Assembly: GCA_963772265.1 (NCBI GenBank)
Contig: CAVYWS010000007.1
Span: forward strand, 1 to 64,000
Length of the DNA stretch: 64,000 nt
Reading direction: 5' to 3'
Origin: Mayfieldus sp963772265
Lineage (GTDB): Bacteria > Actinomycetota > Thermoleophilia > Solirubrobacterales > 70-9
Shown here: positions 8,628-18,493 of the stretch, one piece after another
How positions within the stretch are numbered: position 1 is the stretch's first letter
Layout of the letters: each line of letters begins with the position of its first letter
Notes under the pieces: generated by a model
Told to the model about the DNA's origin: nothing
Seen by the model: only the letters and a program-made list of their open reading frames with translations
Databases searched by the model: none
Translations under genes and position numbers: made by a program

Positions 8628-9705
8628 CGCCAGCTCCTCGGAGACGTTGAGGTCGAGGCGCCGGCGGGTGTCCTGGACCAGCTCGACGCCGCGCCGCGCC
8701 GCCAGCGGGTCCAAGCCGCCGGCCTCGCGCTCGAGCTCGGAGCCGCGATCGCTGTTGAGCACCACCTCCGGCGCCCCGGAGGCGACCGCTCCGAGGTCGC
8801 GAAGCCAGGCCGCGCACAGCTCCAAGCCGAGGTCGAGCACCTCGGTTCGTCGGCGGCGGCCGACCCGGCGCGCCTCCTCGCCGATCTCCCGCGCGGGCGG
8901 GCGGCGGCCGGTCTCGGCCTCCTCGAGCCGCTCCCGCGCCTCGCTCTCGGCTTCGGATCCGGCCGACTCGGCCGCCTCCAGAAGCGCACCCCAGGGGGCG
9001 CCCCCGGCGGGCCCGGTCGCGGCGCTGGCCAGAGCCTGGGCCTCGCCGCGAAGCCGGCGGCCCTCGTCGGAGAGCAGAAACCGCGCCCGCTCGACGTCTC
9101 CCGCGGCCAGCCGCGCCGCGGCGATCACCGCTTCGCGGGGCTCGCTCGAGCCGAGCGCCTGCGGCCACGGCCTCGGGCGGCAGGGGGGCGAAGTCGACCT
9201 CCTGGCAGCGCGAGACGATCGTCTCCAACAGCGCCTCGGGCTCGGCGCTGAGCAGCAGCAGATGATCGAACGCCGGCGGCTCCTCGAGCGTCTTCAGCAA
9301 CGCGTTCTGGCTCTCCTCGCGCATCGCCTCCGCCTGCTCGATCACGAACACCCGGCTCGCGCCCTCGAACGGCCGGTAGGCGGCGGCGCGGATCACCTGG
9401 GCCCGGATCTCCTCGACCAGATGCTGGCTGCCGCGCGGCAGCAGCCAGACGAGGTCGGGATGCGGGGAGGGATCGAGGAGAGCCCGGCGGCGGGCGTCGT
9501 CGGGATCGGCCGCCCCGGCGGCGAGGATCTCGGCCGCGAAGGCCCGCGCCGCTGTCCGCTTGCCCGAGCCGCGTGGGCCGCGAAAGAGATAGGCGTGGGC
9601 GGGGCCGGCGCTGAGCGCCGCGCCCAGGGCCAGGCGGGCGCGCGGCTGATGCTCGGTCGCGGCGGCCAGGGCCTGCGGGAGGTCGGCGGCGCGAGCCTCC
9701 GCCAT
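8571..9705 (-). CDS. holB: DNA polymerase III, delta-prime subunit (one frameshift)
   Basis: About 377 residues when an indel near 9165 is repaired. The AAA+ clamp-loader domain shows Walker A (FRGPRGSGKRT), a Walker-B-like VIEQAEAM, sensor-1 region SQNALLKTLEEPP and the SRC arginine-finger motif (IVSRCQEVDF). The C-terminal helical domain is present (DTRRRLDLNVSEELALEALFF). It forms part of the complex that loads the sliding clamp. The zinc-binding Cys quartet that most delta-prime proteins carry after Walker A is absent. The start overlaps the tmk stop by one base, completing a topA-tmk-holB operon. Confidence 0.88.
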
Positions 9706-10295
9706 CAGGAGCGCCGCCTCTGCACCTCGGCCATCACTCGCGCGTGCACCTCCTCGACGCTACCGCTTGCGTCCACCGTCACCACTCGATCCGGGTGGCG
9801 CAGCGCGATCTCCTCGTAGGCGGAGGCAACCGCGAGCTGCAGCTCCAAGCCGGCGGCCTCGAAGCGATCGTCGCCGCCGACCCGCTCCGCCACCTGCTCG
9901 GGATCTATCCACAGCAGCACGGTGAGGTCGGGGCGCAGCCCCTCCGCCGCGGCCTCGCTGAGCCGCTCGGCCAGCTCGATCCCGAGCCCGCGGCCGCCTC
10001 CCTGGTAGGCGGCGGTGGAATCCGAGAAGCGGTCGCTGACGACGTCGCGCCCCGCTTCCAGCGCCGGGCGGATCACCCGCCGCACGAGGTCGGCGCGGGC
10101 GGCGCAGAAGAGCAGCAGCTCGGCCATCGGATCGAGCTCGAGCTCGCCGTCGGCGAGAAGCTCGCGCACCCGCTCCGCGGCCGCGGTGCCGCCCGGCTCG
10201 CGGACGAGCAGCGCGTCGGAGCCCAGCGCCTCGGCAAGCAGCCCGGCCTGGGTGCTCTTGCCCGAGCCGTCGATGCCTTCCAGGGAGACGAACAT
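9705..10295 (-). CDS. tmk: Thymidylate kinase
   Basis: A 196-residue kinase with P-loop (GIDGSGKSTQ) at about residue 10, the DR motif with Gln/Gly-rich region (SDRFSDSTAAYQGGGRGLG) and a C-terminal SAYEEIALRHPDRVV. It phosphorylates dTMP to dTDP in the cytoplasm for DNA synthesis. The ATG at 10295 is the first sensible start; the open frame extends far upstream but only as low-complexity antisense of the topA tail. It lies 49 bp after topA and overlaps holB by one base, an arrangement frequent in actinobacteria. Confidence 0.95.
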   Translation of the reverse strand: MFVSLEGIDGSGKSTQAGLLAEALGSDALLVREPGGTAAAERVRELLADGELELDPMAELLLFCAARADLVRRVIRPALEAGRDVVSDRFSDSTAAYQGGGRGLGIELAERLSEAAAEGLRPDLTVLLWIDPEQVAERVGGDDRFEAAGLELQLAVASAYEEIALRHPDRVVTVDASGSVEEVHARVMAEVQRRRS

Positions 10296-10344
10296 CCCAG
10301 TCGCTAGTCGTTGGTCGCCAGGCCCTGGGACACGACTCGCGGTT

Positions 10345-12637
10345 CTAGCGCTTCGCGGCCCGCTTTGCGTTCGAGGCGCGCTTGGCGCGCGTAGGTCGGG
10401 TGCGGGTCGCCGAGGCGGCTCCGGCGATCTTCGCCGCGTCCGCCTTGCCGTCGCCCTTTCCGTCGGCCTCCGCGGTGGCCCCGTCTGCGTCGGCGCCGTT
10501 TTCGGCCGCGGCCTTGGCGGCCTTGGCGGCCTCGCGCTCGGCGCGCTTCTCGCGCATCTCGACCATCGTCGGGCAGTCGTCGTTGAGGCAGAGCTTCCAG
10601 GGACGCCCGCGGAAGCCCTTGACACTGAGGCGCGGCATCTCGCCGCAGACCGAGCAGCGCTCCTCCAGCCGCCAGAGGTCATAGCCGCGGCCGGGAAGCG
10701 GGCCGCTGACCGGGCAGGAGTCCGGGGACTCGGGATCGTCCTTGATCCAGCCCTCGCAGCCGTACATCCGCTTGCCGCCCTTGAGCTGGATGATCCGCAG
10801 CCGGTTGGGGCCGCCGTCCTCGCGCTTGCGGCCTGCCTCCTCGCAGACCTTGCAGGGGCCGAGGAACTTGTCCTCGTCCATCCCCGCCCAGATCTGCTTT
10901 GCGAAGTCCTCGCGGCTGCCGTCGATCTCGTCGTAGGTCTGGTGCAGCAGCTTGCGGCTGTCGCCGACGACGTCGTCCCTGGTCATCTCCCCGGAAGCGA
11001 TCTGGTCCATCTCGGCCTCGAGCCGGGCGGTCATCTCCGGCGTCGCCATCTCCGGCACGTACTTCTTGAACGCCTCGTACATCGCGATCCCGGTCTCCGA
11101 GGGGATCGGCGGGTTGGAGTAGACGTAGCCGCGGTCGAAGAGCTTCTGGATGATGTCCGCCCGCGTCGCCTTGGTGCCGAGGCCGCGCTCCTCCATCATC
11201 TCGACCAGCTTGCCCTGCGAGAGGCGCGAAGGCGGCTGGGTCTCCTTGTCGAGGATCCAGGGGTCGCCGTCGAGCGCCAGCTCCTGGCCCTCTTCGAGCT
11301 TCGGAATCTCCTCGTCGGAAGAGCGCGCGTAGGTGTAGATCGCCGCGTAGCCGGGGTCGACCACGACCGAGCCGCGCACGAAGTAGGTCTCCGAGCCGGC
11401 CTCGATGTCGGCCCGCGTCGACTCGGTGATCATCGGCGAGCCGAAGGTTGCGAGAAAGCGTCGCGCGACCAGCTCGTAGACGCGGCGCTTGGGACCGTCG
11501 AGACCGCTGGGGTTGACGGCCTGGGTCGGGTAGATCGGGGGGTGGTCGGTGGTCTCCTTCTTGCCCCGGGTCGGCGTCAGCTTGCCGTCGAGAAGCGGCT
11601 TTGCCGCCTCGAAGTCGCGAATGTTGACCAGCGAGCGGACCAGCTCACCGACCGGCAGCGAGCTCGGATAGACCGTGTTGTCGGTGCGCGGGTAGGAGAT
11701 GAAGCCGTCCATGTAGAGCTCCTCGGCGAGTCGCATCGCACGCGAAGGCGTGATCCCGAGCCGGCTCGAGGCGTCGGTGGTGAAGGCGGTGGTGTTGTAG
11801 GGGGTCGGCGGGCTTGCGGGTGTTGCGCCGCGACGCGACCTCCTTGACCTTGACGCCGGGCGACTTGGTGCCGGCGACCGCGGCGTCGGCTTCCTCGCGC
11901 TTCCAGAACTTGTCGGTCTCGTGATGGGCCTCGAAGCTGCCGTCGGGGTGCTCGAACTTCGCCAGCACCTCCCAGTACGGCTCCGCCTTGTGCGCGCGGC
12001 GCTCGAGCTCGCGCTCGACGATCAGCGCCAGGGTCGGGCTCTGCACGCGGCCGACCGAGAGGAAGTTGGAGCCGAAGCGCCGGGTCGCCAGCGAGACGGC
12101 GCGGGTCAGCGTCGCGCCCCAGAGCAGGTCGATGTCCTGACGCGCCCAGCCGGCGTGCGCAAGCGGATAGGAGAGCTCGTCGAGATTGGAGAAGGCGCGC
12201 TCGATCTCCTCCTTGGTCAGGGCCGAGTAGCGGGCCCGCTTGACCTTCGACTCCAGCTCCGGGTTGACCTCGAGGATCTCCTGCAGGGCCTCGAGCCCGA
12301 TCAGCTCGCCCTCGCGGTCGAAGTCGGTGGCGATCACCAGCTCGTCGGCGTCCTTGGCGACCTTGCGGACCGCCCGCACGACGTTCTTGTCGGTCGGCTC
12401 CTTGATCAGCTCGGCGTCGATCAGGTCGTGCAGGTCGACCTTCTGCCAGTTCGAGTAGTCCTCGGGGAAGGCGGGGTTGAGCACGTGGCCCTTGAGCCCG
12501 ATCGCCATCTGGTCCCCGTCGCCGTCAGACCAGGTGTAGAAGGGGACCTTGTAGGCCTTGTCGGACTTCGGGCTGCCGCCGAGGATCTCGGCGATCTTCT
12601 TGGCGCTGTTGTTCTTTTCGGTGACGATCAGTCGCAT
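10345..12637 (-). CDS. topA: DNA topoisomerase I, type IA, archaeal-like (one frameshift)
   Basis: About 763 residues after correcting one extra base near 11812. The N-terminal Toprim domain begins MRLIVTEKNNSAKKIAEIL and contains ATDFDREGELIG. The gate domains carry SVGRVQSPTLALIV and the catalytic Tyr in FISYPRTDNTVYP. Two C-terminal zinc modules follow (CKVC...C and CSVCGE...CLNDDC), with a Lys/Ala-rich tail of about 70 residues. The enzyme relaxes negative supercoils. The N-terminal third (EDYSNWQKV, AELIKEPTDK) matches my memory of archaeal TopA better than standard bacterial TopA. The ATG has no clear Shine-Dalgarno. First gene of topA-tmk-holB. Confidence 0.93.
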
Positions 12638-12731
12638 CGCGTCTCAACGTTCGTTCGGGTCGGCGAGGGTAGCAATCGGTTCAAACGACCCAAAACCGGA
12701 CCGTCTGCATGAATGTGCCCGAGCAGCCAGG

Positions 12732-12737
12732 CAGAAT
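12732..12737 (+). promoter_or_regulatory. -10-like element (CAGAAT) before epimerase gene
   Basis: CAGAAT ends 8 nt before the ATG at 12746; no Shine-Dalgarno is seen. Confidence 0.4.
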
Positions 12738-12745
12738 GCGCGGCA

Positions 12746-13678
12746 ATGCGCTGTCTGGTGACAGGGGGATCGGGCTTCATCGGCTCCAATCTGGTCGACG
12801 CGCTGGTCGCGCGCGGCGAGGAGGTGACGGTCATCGACGACCTCTCAACCGGCCGTCGCGAGAACCTCGACGGGGCGCTCGAGGCCGGCGCGGTGCTGAT
12901 CGAGGCCGACGTCCGCGACGCCGAGGCGGTCCTCGCCCTGTTCGAGGAAAAACGCCCTGAGCTGGTCTTTCACCTCGCCGCCCAGATCGACGTCCGGCGC
13001 TCGGTCGAGGACCCGGCCTTCGACGCCTCGGTGAACGTCGGCGGCACCGCCAACCTGCTCGAGGCGGCCCGCTCGGCAGGCACCCGCCGCTTCGTCTTCA
13101 TCTCAACCGGCGGCGCGATCTACGGCGAGGGCGAGGGCAAGCCGCTGCCGCTCGACGAGAGCGCCGCCGAGGAGCCGCTCTCCCCCTATGGGCAGAGCAA
13201 GCTGGCGGCCGAGGGCTACATCTCTCTATATGGACGTCTGTACGGACTTTCCGGAGTCAGCCTGCGGCTGGGCAACGTCTACGGCCCGCGCCAGGACCCG
13301 CTCGGCGAGGCTGGGGTGATCGCGATCTTCTGCGGCAAGCTGCGCGCTTCGGAGGCGCCGACCGTCTACGGCGACGGAACCCAGACCCGTGACTACATAT
13401 ATGTGGGCGACGTGGTCGAGGCGGCGCTGGCGGCGGCGGCGGCCGAAGCGACCGGGTCCTTCAACATCGGCACCGGCCGCGAGACGAGCGTGCTCGAGCT
13501 GGTCGAGATGCTGCGCGAGCTGGGCGGCGGCGACGGCTTCGAGCCCAAGTTCGACCCGCCGCGGGCCGGAGAGGTGCAGCGGATCTCGATCGACAGCACC
13601 AGGGCGGGCAAGGAGCTCGGCTGGCAGGCGGCGGTCGATCTGCGCGACGGCCTCGCCAAGACCCTGGACTCGATCTAG
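12746..13678 (+). CDS. NAD-dependent epimerase/dehydratase (UDP-glucose 4-epimerase-like)
   Basis: A 310-residue extended short-chain dehydrogenase. The Rossmann motif is TGGSGFIGSN at the N-terminus, followed by VIDDLSTGRREN, the FHLAAQIDVRRSV segment, catalytic Ser region (FISTGGAIYG), YGQSK (the Tyr-x3-Lys pair) and the sugar-binding GNVYGPRQDP. It probably interconverts UDP-hexoses for surface glycan synthesis. The ATG at 12746 was chosen over an upstream GTG because the Rossmann strand starts immediately there and a -10-like hexamer sits 8 nt upstream. It converges on an O-antigen-ligase-like gene 11 bp away. The exact sugar is not deducible. Confidence 0.9.
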   Translation: MRCLVTGGSGFIGSNLVDALVARGEEVTVIDDLSTGRRENLDGALEAGAVLIEADVRDAEAVLALFEEKRPELVFHLAAQIDVRRSVEDPAFDASVNVGGTANLLEAARSAGTRRFVFISTGGAIYGEGEGKPLPLDESAAEEPLSPYGQSKLAAEGYISLYGRLYGLSGVSLRLGNVYGPRQDPLGEAGVIAIFCGKLRASEAPTVYGDGTQTRDYIYVGDVVEAALAAAAAEATGSFNIGTGRETSVLELVEMLRELGGGDGFEPKFDPPRAGEVQRISIDSTRAGKELGWQAAVDLRDGLAKTLDSI

Positions 13679-13689
13679 CCCGCTCCGGC

Positions 13690-15752
13690 CTAGGGCGGCG
13701 GGGTCCCGAAGGCGGTCGGGGACCGCTGCGGGGGCACCTCGAGCGGGTAGAGCAGGTCGCCGGGGTTCGGGCGGGGCTGGAAGGCGAGCGGGTTGTCGTC
13801 GGCCTCGCGGCGCAGCGCCGCCGCCGCCCCCGGTAGTCGCCCTGCAGGAACTCGAACTGCGATAGCCGCTGCCAGGTCTCGAAGTTGTCGGGTTGCAGGC
13901 GGGTCGCCTCGGCCAGAAGCGAGGCCGCCTCGCCGTCTTCGCCGCGGAGCCGCGCGATCGCGACCTCGGTGAACAGCGGCTCGACGCTGAGCGGGTTGAG
14001 CTTGTGGGCCAGGTCGGCCTCCGACGCGGCCTGCTTCAGGTCTCCTCCGGCGGCGTCGCGCAGCGCCTCCACCCGCTTCGTCTCGGCCATCGAGGGAAGC
14101 GCCGCGGATGCGGCAAGCAGGACTGCTCCGAGGGCTGTGGCGGCGGCGAGCAGGGCGGGCGCGGTGCGGCGCGAGGAACGCCGCACGGCGCCGGGGGAAG
14201 GCGCTGCCGCAACGCTGGCCGCAATCAGCGCCGGGATCGTCACCGCGGGAATCTCCCAGTCCCAGTCGACCAGCGAGTGAACTGCCCAGGCCGTTGCCGC
14301 GGCGAGCAGGGCGAGGCGCGCCGACCGCTCTACCCCACTCGAGTCACCGAGCCGCCTCACCCCCGCCGCCCCGAGCAGGCCGAGGCCGCCGAGCCCCAGC
14401 AGCCCTCCGACCAGCCCGGTGTCGGAGAGGAACTGGAGCGGAACGCTGTGGGTCGAGCGCACCGGGGCGTCATAGCGGCGGTAGAGGTAGCGGACGACCG
14501 GGAACGAGCCCGCCCCCCAGCCGCCGAGCGGCTTGTCGCTGAACGCTCCCGCCGCCTCCTGCCACCAGATCCAGCGATTGGACCCGTTGGAGGAGATCAG
14601 CCGGCTTGGGTCGTTCCCGGGCCCGGCCTTGGGCTCCTTGAAGGTGTCGACCTGGTGCGAGATCGAGCCGACCAAGCCGCGGCTCGAGACGGCGAGCATT
14701 CCGGCGACCGCGATCGCGAACACCAGGACCCCCGCGGCCAACAGCCGCCAGACGCCGCGAGCCCGCTGCGGCGACCAGCGAACGGTGGCCTCGAGGCGCA
14801 GCAGCTCGCGGCAGGCGATAGCGGCGGCGGCGAGGCTGAGCAGCAGGACGAGGCCGAGAACCGCCCCCTCGCCGGCCCGCTGGTGGACCGAGAGTCCACC
14901 TGTGGAGAGGTCATGGAGACCGAAGGCGAGAGCGATCGAGGGCATCGCGACGGCCACAGCGGCGATTCCGGCGGCGAGCCGGCGCAGCCGCTGCGGCCCG
15001 GCTCCGACCATCACCGCCAGCACCGCCAGATAGGCGAGCAGCGCTCCGCGCGAGTAGGTGCATGCGGTCGTCAGCACGAGCACGACCAGGGCCAGCATCG
15101 CCCCGACCCGCACCCGCGCCGCCCAGTCCGGCGAGGCGGCCAGCCAGATGCAGACCGGGGCCGCCATCACGCAGAGGATCCCGACCGCGTTCCAGTATCC
15201 GATCGGCTCGCGGACCCTGGAGAACTCGTCCCCGGGGTTGAGGTCGAAGAAGGCAAGGTGAAGCCCGGGAACGATCTTGCCGCCGAGCGCATAGAGCGCC
15301 ACCACCAGCGACGCCGCGGCGAGCCCGATCGCGACCCCGCGCGGCGCGGCGCGCGTGTTCGAGGCCGCGATCACCGCGACCGCGGCGATCACCGTGTAGG
15401 CGATCGCCCGGTTGGCGGCCAGCCAGGTCTCGTCCGGCGCCGCCGACCAGAGCACCGAGAGCGCGCTCCACAGCGCGAAGCAGCCGAGCAACGCCACCCC
15501 GGTCCAGACCAGTGCGACGCTCGCCGATCGCAGGGCCCCGGCGGCGAAGCCGAGGCCGCAGGCCATGCCGATCCCGGCGATGCCGACCTGGAGCCGGCTC
15601 TCCTGCGGGATCGAGGTGGCGCCGTTGCTGAACGCGGCGTAGAGGCCGGCGACGACCAGGATCACCAACAACCAGCCCCCGAAGCCGAGATCCGCGACGG
15701 TGTCGCGTGCGCGCCACAGCCGGTCTCGCCCGGCGAGAGTCACCGCTTCCAT
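13690..15752 (-). CDS. O-antigen ligase/Wzy-like polytopic membrane protein with C-terminal TPR (one frameshift)
   Basis: About 687 residues with 10 or more hydrophobic helices. A Wzy_C-like core (residues about 180-470) includes the periplasmic loop with GGWGAGSFPVVRYLYRRYD and RSTHSVPLQFLSDTGLVGG, the hallmark of O-antigen ligases and polymerases. After residue about 590 come TPR-like helices (KLNPLSVEPLFTEVAIARL, ATRLQPDNFETWQRLS). One indel near 13835 shifts the last 45 codons; the repaired frame stops at 13690. It probably polymerises or ligates a surface glycan. ATG 15752 is favoured over an upstream in-frame start because TAGATT sits 7 nt before it. Confidence 0.82.
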
Positions 15753-15759
15753 CGCGCCC

Positions 15760-15765
15760 AATCTA
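15760..15765 (-). promoter_or_regulatory. -10 element (TAGATT) for the Wzy-like gene
   Basis: On the minus strand TAGATT ends 7 nt before the ATG at 15752. It fixes that start as leaderless and excludes the longer upstream reading. Confidence 0.5.
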
Positions 15766-15787
15766 GTTGACCGCAACCAATCGCCTC

Positions 15788-15793
15788 TAAGGT
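15788..15793 (+). promoter_or_regulatory. -10-like element (TAAGGT) before 15803 gene
   Basis: TAAGGT lies 9 nt upstream of the ATG at 15803, divergent from the promoter of the Wzy-like gene. Confidence 0.4.
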
Positions 15794-15802
15794 TCAGTCG
15801 GG

Positions 15803-16274
15803 ATGCGCTTCCTCCTCCCCGCGATCCTCGCCGCGATGGTCGCGCTGCTGCTTGCGGCGCCGGCCCAGGCCGATTTCCAGACCCTCTACGACGACTACCG
15901 GGCCGACGGGGTGATCGACGGCTGCGCCTACACCTCCGGTGAGCTCAGCAACGGGCTCGGCGACATTCCCGCCGACGTGCGCCAGTACGACCCCGGCTTC
16001 CCCGAGGCCCTGAATGCGGCTCTGGACCAGGTGGCGGCAGGCTGCCACGCGACCCCCGCCGCGGTCGCCCGCAACGAGGTGACCGCGGCCGACGGCTCTC
16101 CCGGGCCCGGCGGTGCCGCACAGGCTCGTCTTCGAAGCCGGCGGGGCCGACCGCGGGCTGCCCGGCGTTCTGGTGGCGCTGATCGCCGTGCTTGCGGCGG
16201 CACTCGCTGCAGCCGCCGTCCTCGCGCTCGCCCACTACTACGGCTGGGATCTGCGGCTGCGCCGCGGTCCCTAA
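15803..16274 (+). CDS. Small secreted, C-terminally anchored protein of unknown function (one frameshift)
   Basis: About 156 residues. It has a signal peptide (RFLLPAILAAMVALLLAAPAQA), a short exported region with DFQTLYDDYRADGVIDGCAY and a second Cys (AAGCHATP), then, after a one-base shift near 16110, a hydrophobic helix (LVALIAVLAAALAAAAVLALA) and a basic tail (RLRRGP). The layout is that of a type I membrane protein displayed outside the cell and anchored at its C-terminus. Two Cys residues could form a disulfide. I do not recognise the family, though similar short proteins are common in Solirubrobacterales. The stop overlaps the -10 of the next gene. Confidence 0.65.
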
Positions 16275-16277
16275 CCT
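16272..16277 (+). promoter_or_regulatory. -10 element (TAACCT) for siroheme gene
   Basis: TAACCT ends 7 nt before the ATG at 16285 and its first three bases are the stop codon of the upstream gene. It supports the long, Cys-containing N-terminus of the siroheme enzyme. Confidence 0.45.
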
Positions 16278-16284
16278 TTGTCGC

Positions 16285-17035
16285 ATGCCCGCCCAGGCCT
16301 ACGCCGGCAAGCAATGCGTCTGCCAGCTCCGCAAGGGGATCTGCGACCAGTCCTGCGTGCGCGACATGCTGGAGACGCCGCTCTACATCGCCTGCCTGAA
16401 GCTGAAGGGGCGCCGTTGCGTCGTCGTCGGGGGCGGTGACATCGGCCTGGAGAAGGTCGAGGGCCTGCTGCTCTGCGACGCCGACGTCACCCTGATCGCA
16501 CCCGACGCGGTCGAGGCGCTGCAGGACTACTCGGCCGAGGGCTCGATCTCCTGGCAGCGGCGGGAGTACGGGGGGCCGGGAGACCTCGAGGGAGCCTTCA
16601 TGGTGATCGCGGCGACCAACCTCAGCGAGGTCAACATCCGCGTCTACGAGGATGCCGAGGCTGCGGGCGATGCTGGTCAACGTCGTCGACGTGCCGCCGC
16701 TCTGCAACTTCATCCTGCCGGCGATCGTGCGCAGCGGCCCGCTGGCGATCGCGATCTCGACCGCCGGCGCCTCGCCGGCGCTGGCGAAGCGGATGAAGCG
16801 CGAGATCGCCGACGCCTTCGGCGAGCCCTACGCGCGGCTCGCGGTGATGCTCAACGACGCCCGCGGCTGGGCGAAGGCAACGCTGCCCACCTACCAGGAC
16901 CGCAAGGAGTTCTTCGAGGGCATCGTCAACGGCGATCCCGACCCGGTGCAGCTGGTCCGCGAGGGCCGCGAGTCCGAGGTGCTGGCGCTGATCGAGGCGG
17001 CCAAGGCCACCCACGGCGCCGTCGCCAGCGGGTAA
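16285..17035 (+). CDS. Precorrin-2 dehydrogenase/sirohydrochlorin ferrochelatase (Met8/CysG N-domain), frameshifted
   Basis: About 249 residues when an indel near 16662 is repaired. The NAD-binding core starts LYIACLKLKGRRCVVVGGGDIGLEKVEGLL, followed by DVTLIAP, the MVIAATN strand, NVVDVPPLCNFILPAIV and a STAGASPALAKRMKREI helix. This is the siroheme module that oxidises precorrin-2 and inserts iron. There is no SAM uroporphyrinogen methyltransferase domain, so it is Met8-like, not full CysG. Unusually, about 27 residues precede the core and contain four Cys (CVC...C...C). A -10 hexamer 7 nt before ATG 16285 supports this start; ATG 16366 would remove the extension. Confidence 0.85.
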
Positions 17036-17086
17036 CTGCGAAGCACGGGCCGGTCGGCGAGCAGTTGCTGCGCCGGGCCCTTCCGA

Positions 17087-18493
17087 CTAGGTGCCGGCGT
17101 CGGCGGTGGTCAGGATGTTGCGGTTCGAGCGGAACAGGTTGTTGGGGTCGTATGACTGCTTGACGGCCAGCAGGCGCTCGAAGTTGTCGCCGTAGCTCGC
17201 CCGGATCTGCTCCTCCTCCTCGTCGGCGGTCTGGAAGTTGATGTAGGTGGCGCCGGTCGAGAACGGCAGAAGCCGTTCACCGCCATCGCGGACCCACTGC
17301 CCGAAAGCGTCCTCGTCCGGCTCCTGCGACCCCCACATCCCTTTGACGCCCACCACGTAGCGGCAGTCGCGGTTCCCGACCGCCCCGTCGTCCGGCTGGT
17401 GCTCGTTGAGCCGGCCACCGAGGTGCAGGAAGCCGATCTCCCCGCCGGGCATCGGGCATTCGGCAAACACGTCCCTCGCCTTCGACAGGAGCTCGTCGCT
17501 CAGCTCGGTCGCGTATCCGGTCCTCCAGTAGTAGTGGTTTCCCCTCGGCTCGGTCTCGTCGAGGTATGACTGCAGCTGCGTGTAGGGCTGCTCCTGAAGT
17601 AGGTCCAACACCGGGTCGCCCAGGGCTCGGATCGGCGCCAGCACCTCGTCGGTGCGGTCGAGGTCGCCGCTGTAGCAGACCGACATCGCGCAGATCCGCC
17701 TCCCGTGCCACTCCTCGGGCACGAAGGGCGCCGGCGGCGCCTGCAGGAGGATCAGCCAGACCGCCAATTCGCGCGGTGCTTCGACCGTGATCGCCCGGTA
17801 CGCGTGCAGGATCTCGTCCGCCCGCTCGAACGGCCAGGCGATCAGCCCGCCGAAGACGGCGGGTCCAACCGGGTGGAGGCGGAAGGTGAACGAGGTCACC
17901 GCGCCGAGGTTCGCGCCGGCGCCGCGAACCGCCCAGAACAGGTCGGCGTTCTGTTCGCGGCTCGCTCGCCGGGCCACACCGTCGGCGGTGACGATCTCGA
18001 CCTCGAGCAGGTTGTCGACGGTCCACCCGAACCGACGGGTCAGGTAGCCGAGCCCGCCGCCCAGCGTGAGGCCGGCCACGCCCACCTCGGAGATAAAACC
18101 GAGCGGCGTGGCCAGACCGTGGAGCTGGGTCTCGCGGTCGACGTCGGCGAGCAGGCAGCCGGCCTGAACCTTCGCCGTCCGCGACTCGGGGTCCACCAGG
18201 ACCCCCCGGAGGCGGCCCATGTCCACGGTCAGCCCACCGTCGACGAGGGCGGTGCCGGCGATGTTGTGGCCGCCTCCCCGCACCGAGAGCGCCAGGTCGT
18301 GCTCGCGTGCGAAGTCCACCGCCGCCACCACGTCGGCCGTGGAAGTGGCCTGCACGACGCGCGCCGGCGTCTTCTCGATCATGCCGTTCCAAAGCAGCGT
18401 CGCCTGCTCGAAGCCGGGATCGCCCGGGGCGAGCAGCGGGCCGCGCACCCGGTCTCGCAACGCCTTGACGGCGGCTTCGGCGTGGGCGGTCAT
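17087..18493 (-). CDS. FAD-linked oxidase of the berberine-bridge (BBE/PCMH) type
   Basis: A 468-residue flavoprotein. The FAD-binding PCMH domain (residues about 30-210) contains VRGGGHNIAG, whose His is the usual covalent flavin site, and GVAGLTLGGGLGYLTRRFG. A substrate domain follows, and the C-terminal BBE motif is present (YDPNNLFRSNRNI). The family oxidises sugars, alkaloids or polyketide-type alcohols, passing electrons to oxygen or another acceptor. No signal peptide is seen. The ATG overlaps the stop of the upstream alpha/beta-hydrolase-fold gene by 4 nt, so the two are made together. The substrate is unknown. Confidence 0.9.
   Translation of the reverse strand: MTAHAEAAVKALRDRVRGPLLAPGDPGFEQATLLWNGMIEKTPARVVQATSTADVVAAVDFAREHDLALSVRGGGHNIAGTALVDGGLTVDMGRLRGVLVDPESRTAKVQAGCLLADVDRETQLHGLATPLGFISEVGVAGLTLGGGLGYLTRRFGWTVDNLLEVEIVTADGVARRASREQNADLFWAVRGAGANLGAVTSFTFRLHPVGPAVFGGLIAWPFERADEILHAYRAITVEAPRELAVWLILLQAPPAPFVPEEWHGRRICAMSVCYSGDLDRTDEVLAPIRALGDPVLDLLQEQPYTQLQSYLDETEPRGNHYYWRTGYATELSDELLSKARDVFAECPMPGGEIGFLHLGGRLNEHQPDDGAVGNRDCRYVVGVKGMWGSQEPDEDAFGQWVRDGGERLLPFSTGATYINFQTADEEEEQIRASYGDNFERLLAVKQSYDPNNLFRSNRNILTTADAGT

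Noticed and set aside
13461..13689. Extension of the Wzy-like protein over the epimerase 3' end
   Set aside because: Frame after 13835 is Arg/Pro-rich nonsense; correcting one base gives a stop at 13690, 11 bp from the epimerase stop.
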